64,000 nucleotides of DNA from Dirofilaria immitis (lineage: Eukaryota > Nematoda > Chromadorea > Rhabditida > Onchocercidae). A program made the position numbers and the translations under genes. The stretch is taken from NCBI GenBank assembly GCA_024305405.1, contig JAKNDB010000085.1, positions 1,851,001-1,915,000 on the forward strand, written 5' to 3'. Position 1 is the stretch's first letter; each line of letters starts with the position of its first letter. Below are positions 61,801 through 64,000 of this stretch, piece by piece. The notes below the pieces were generated by a model that ran no database searches, had not been told where the DNA came from, and was given only the letters and a program-made list of their open reading frames with translations.

Positions 61801-64000
61801 AATTTATTATATTATTTGATCCATTAATCCTCAGTTAACATTTATTACGTCGTAATCTATTATTTGTTATATTGAATATATATAAAACATCATGAATGAA
61901 TAAGCACATCATTAGGACGCTAATATATATATAACATTATGAATAAATAAGCACATCATTAGGATGCTAAGTTCTAAATATTCACAAATCTTACAATTTC
62001 ATTATTTCAGAATATCCAAGGTACAGGTTTAGATGGACATATCACTGAGACTGATGTGGAAGGTGCTAAATTAAACAAAATTGTTCCCAATTCTACTATC
62101 GATAAAAAAGTGTAGAATCAGGAAAACCAAAAAAGAAGCGAAACAAGTTGCACATGATCAACCGAAATACAAAGATATACCACTTACGAATATGAGAGAA
62201 ACGATTGCTAAACGTTTATCATTTAGTAAACAAACTATACCGCATTATTATCTTACTTCGAAATTAAAATGGACGAATTATTGAAGTGAATAATATTTCT
62301 TTCTGAATTTCTTTTTGTTTCTATGCATTTTACCATTTACTGAAACTTTTGAGAATTTGACGTTTTTTGAAGTCATTGCAATGATAATTTTTCAACCAGA
62401 AATCTTATGCATTAAAAGTAGTTCACTTGAACTTTTTTTATTACTTCTTTCAATCTGAACTTCGTTTTTGTTTGATCGTTGAGTAGTAAGGGTGAGAATT
62501 TGAAATTCTTCAAAGGAGACTTTTGAAATTCTTTATTTATCATAAAATCACTGCACTTGATTCATCTTTAATCAGTGGTAAAATTATTGAAATTTTATTA
62601 CAGAGTCCGAGCAAATTTAAATGCGAAGATGAAAGATCAAGGTGTCAAAGTATCCATAAATGATTTTGTCATTAAAGCATGTGCATTAGCTTGCATGGAT
62701 GTACCTGAAGCCAATAGTTTCTTTTTGGAAAAAGAGAAAGTTATTCGTCAAAATTTAACTGCTGATGTTTCTGTGGCTGTGAAAACAGAAACAGGACTTA
62801 TTACACCTATAGTTTATAATGCTGACGTTAAAGTTAGTTTTTTTCCGACGGATTGTAAAAATTTGAAATAATTTTTTAGAAGTTTTTTATTAGATATGAT
62901 ATTCACATGATTTTTACTTTATCTCGAATAATATTAAGACATTACATAGCTGGAAAAGAATTAAAAAATTTGAAATATTCATTTTTGTCATTTATGTGAA
63001 CTTATACCAAACATTCGTTTTAATTAATGAATTTTTCAATTTCAATTTGTTTTATTTTCTTGATTTTTGTAAAATTGCAGGGTTTGATCGAAATAAGTAG
63101 TGAAATTAAACAATTGGCAGATAAGGCACAACAAAATAAATTGAAACCTAGTGAGTATATGGTATGTTTGGTGTTAAAATATAATTTTTATTAATAATTA
63201 GTGTTTCGAAAATTTTCATCAATTGTCACAGTTTTTTTATGATTGAAACTTTTGAGAAATTCCTAAAATACTGTTGCTACAATTATAATAAAGTTTTTAT
63301 AATGAAGTTCAATGACTACTCATTCTATTGTTTTTCATATTTTTCGTGTAAATGTAATTTAATATATTCATTTTATTTGCAGGGTGGCACATTTACCGTA
63401 TCAAATTTGGGGATGTTCGGTAGTATACATCACTTTACAGCAATTATCAATCCACCACAATCGTGCATTTTGGCTGTTGGTGGTGCAGAATATAAAGTTG
63501 TACCTGATGACAGTGGAACTGGGTGAGCTTTTAAAATTTATTAAAGGTCTTATCATGTTAACTTATTTTACTTCCAGAAATTTAACCGAAAACAATTACC
63601 GAATGCCATACGAATGTATTATATTCTTCAGCTTTAAATGTTTAGTATAATTATATCTGTATAGGCTCGTATGTAAGAGTTATAGGCTGTATAGGCTCGC
63701 GTCAAGACAAACTGGCAATTCTGTCTTTTCATTCTTTGATTTTGGATGTGTAGTTTTAAATCAATATAGCTTGAATTAAATATTCTGAAATAATTTAAAA
63801 ATTGCATTATTTTTACATGTGCTTGTTGCTAATATTATTGATTTCTGAACAAGCTTGCTCTTTTTGTTCGTTAAATAAATAAGACTTATTTGCTGTAGAT
63901 AGACGATTCTTTGTTTCAAATCAATTAGTTTTTTTTTCAATTTGAGATTATTTCTTATTTAATTTCAGATTCAAGGCCATAACAACAATGCTTGTGACAA
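55774..64000 (+). CDS. dlat-1: pyruvate dehydrogenase complex E2, dihydrolipoyllysine-residue acetyltransferase, 3' end outside window
   Basis: Eleven exons encode the mitochondrial PDH E2, which passes the acetyl group from lipoyl-lysine to CoA. The Arg/Ser-rich start ([20 protein letters not shown]) is a likely mitochondrial presequence. Lipoyl domain 1 is in exons 3-4 ([20 protein letters not shown]; lipoyl-Lys in [10 protein letters not shown]). Lipoyl domain 2 is in exons 5-6 ([20 protein letters not shown]; again [10 protein letters not shown]). A Pro/Ala/Thr/Ser linker follows, then the E3-binding domain ([17 protein letters not shown] across exons 6-7, [13 protein letters not shown]). 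The catalytic domain begins with [20 protein letters not shown] and includes [13 protein letters not shown] and [17 protein letters not shown]. The window ends at [10 protein letters not shown], before the DHRxxDG active-site motif. All junction phases agree. Exon 7 has a compensating frame excursion. Two lipoyl domains match animal E2. Confidence 0.95.
56090..56205 (+). CDS. dlat-1: dlat-1 exon 2
   Basis: Acceptor ATTTTTCAG, donor GCG|GTAAGA. It encodes [20 protein letters not shown] to LYRLYTSG, linking the presequence to lipoyl domain 1. Confidence 0.8.
56401..56614 (+). CDS. dlat-1: dlat-1 exon 3 (lipoyl domain 1)
   Basis: Acceptor CTATTTCAG, donor AAA|GTAAGT. It encodes [20 protein letters not shown] through [20 protein letters not shown], with the lipoylation lysine in DKS. 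Confidence 0.95.
56931..56994 (+). CDS. dlat-1: dlat-1 exon 4 (end of lipoyl domain 1)
   Basis: Acceptor CTTTCTTCAG, donor G|GTAAGC. It encodes [21 protein letters not shown], the family's 'P(I/L)CVxVExxED' end of the lipoyl domain. Confidence 0.85.
58065..58156 (-). CDS. exon-like segment inside dlat-1 intron 4, unassigned
   Basis: On the minus strand AAAATTTCAG is followed by an open frame to [23 protein letters not shown] then DLFKKSSLN. It looks like a terminal exon entered in phase 1. Composition (Gln, Lys, Trp, Asp) is protein-like. No family is recognised. Confidence 0.35.
58259..58345 (-). CDS. second exon-like segment inside dlat-1 intron 4, unassigned
   Basis: After GTATTTCAG the minus strand reads [20 protein letters not shown] then DEAYMKNL and a stop. 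It could be part of the same nested gene as 58065-58156, but no donor joins the two in phase, so they are not linked here. A longer ATG frame extends to 58537. Confidence 0.3.
   Translation of the reverse strand, partial: RCRSFIKLVEPIKQKEKKFLDEAYMKNL
60439..60707 (+). CDS. dlat-1: dlat-1 exon 5 (lipoyl domain 2)
   Basis: Acceptor TTTTTTAG, donor GAG|GTAAAT. It encodes [20 protein letters not shown] then [20 protein letters not shown] and [20 protein letters not shown]. Confidence 0.95.
61043..61402 (+). CDS. dlat-1: dlat-1 exon 6 (end of lipoyl domain 2, linker, start of E3-binding domain)
   Basis: It encodes [20 protein letters not shown], then a Thr/Ser/Ala/Pro linker with repeated [14 protein letters not shown] units, then [20 protein letters not shown] of the subunit-binding domain. 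The linker repeat looks like an in-frame expansion of about 24 bases. Confidence 0.9.
62011..62285 (+). CDS. dlat-1: dlat-1 exon 7 with compensating frame excursion
   Basis: It begins [20 protein letters not shown] in frame 0. The conserved [20 protein letters not shown] and TIPHYYLTS lie in frame +1, and EIKMDELLK returns to frame 0 before the donor AA|GTGAAT. The first switch is within A runs at 62102-62140 (one extra or two missing bases). The second is at TTCGAAATT near 62257-62259 (one missing base). Both flanking junctions are in phase. Confidence 0.85.
62604..62832 (+). CDS. dlat-1: dlat-1 exon 8 (catalytic domain)
   Basis: Acceptor TATTACAG, donor AAA|GTTAGT. It encodes [30 protein letters not shown] and [20 protein letters not shown], standard E2 catalytic-core blocks. 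Confidence 0.95.
63081..63161 (+). CDS. dlat-1: dlat-1 exon 9
   Basis: Acceptor AATTGCAG, donor ATG|GTATGT. It encodes [27 protein letters not shown]. Confidence 0.9.
63383..63522 (+). CDS. dlat-1: dlat-1 exon 10
   Basis: Acceptor ATTTGCAG, donor GG|GTGAGC. It encodes [20 protein letters not shown], then [20 protein letters not shown] and DDSGTG. Confidence 0.95.
63969..64000 (+). CDS. dlat-1: dlat-1 exon 11, truncated by window end
   Basis: After AATTTCAG it reads [10 protein letters not shown] in phase with exon 10. The family continues LSCDHRVxDG just past the edge. Confidence 0.85.
   Translation, partial: MQGHNNNACD

Overview
The window looks like nuclear DNA of a filarial-type nematode. 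Three things point that way. It is extremely AT-rich and gene-poor, with short exons split by introns from about 0.1 kb to 3.4 kb and nematode-style TTTTCAG acceptors. The recognisable genes are animal genes: a Wrch/Chp-type Rho GTPase, a CARD protein, and the pyruvate dehydrogenase E2 subunit. It also holds decayed pieces of bacterial genes (pyrF and murC) of the kind left by Wolbachia DNA in filarial chromosomes. The species assignment is an inference; no rRNA or mitochondrial marker is present.

Layout. 0.8-2.1 kb (+): the last two exons of a RhoU/RhoV-like GTPase, with two 1-nt frame breaks and a poly-Asn tail. 7.0 kb (-): tRNA-Thr(AGU), followed by 37-bp and 32-bp tandem arrays. 10.8-12.3 kb (-): a two-exon CARD-only gene with a pyrF-like bacterial remnant just downstream on the same strand. 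22.1-22.45 kb and 25.0-25.3 kb (-): two more decayed coding remnants; the second is murC. 27.6-34.3 kb: a nest of dispersed repeats, a BEL/Pao retrotransposon gag remnant, and several broken coding-like segments. 37.1-39.2 kb (+): three exons of a small cysteine-containing, probably secreted protein whose cysteine layout resembles IL-17 cytokines (tentative). 39.2-55.7 kb: mostly AT-rich intergenic DNA with a 27-bp array, a long TTA microsatellite, a small TA-flanked element, more copies of the dispersed repeat, and one CHMP1-like exon candidate. 55.7-64.0 kb (+): eleven exons of dlat-1 (PDH E2), cut by the window edge before its catalytic motif. A 3.4-kb intron of this gene holds minus-strand coding-like segments.

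A recurring feature is single-base gain or loss, often in A runs, inside otherwise well-conserved coding sequence, including dlat-1, which should be essential. This suggests assembly or homopolymer errors. Frameshifts in the other genes should therefore not be taken as proof of pseudogenes without raw-read support. No operon-like arrangement or shared pathway links the genes; they read as independent loci.
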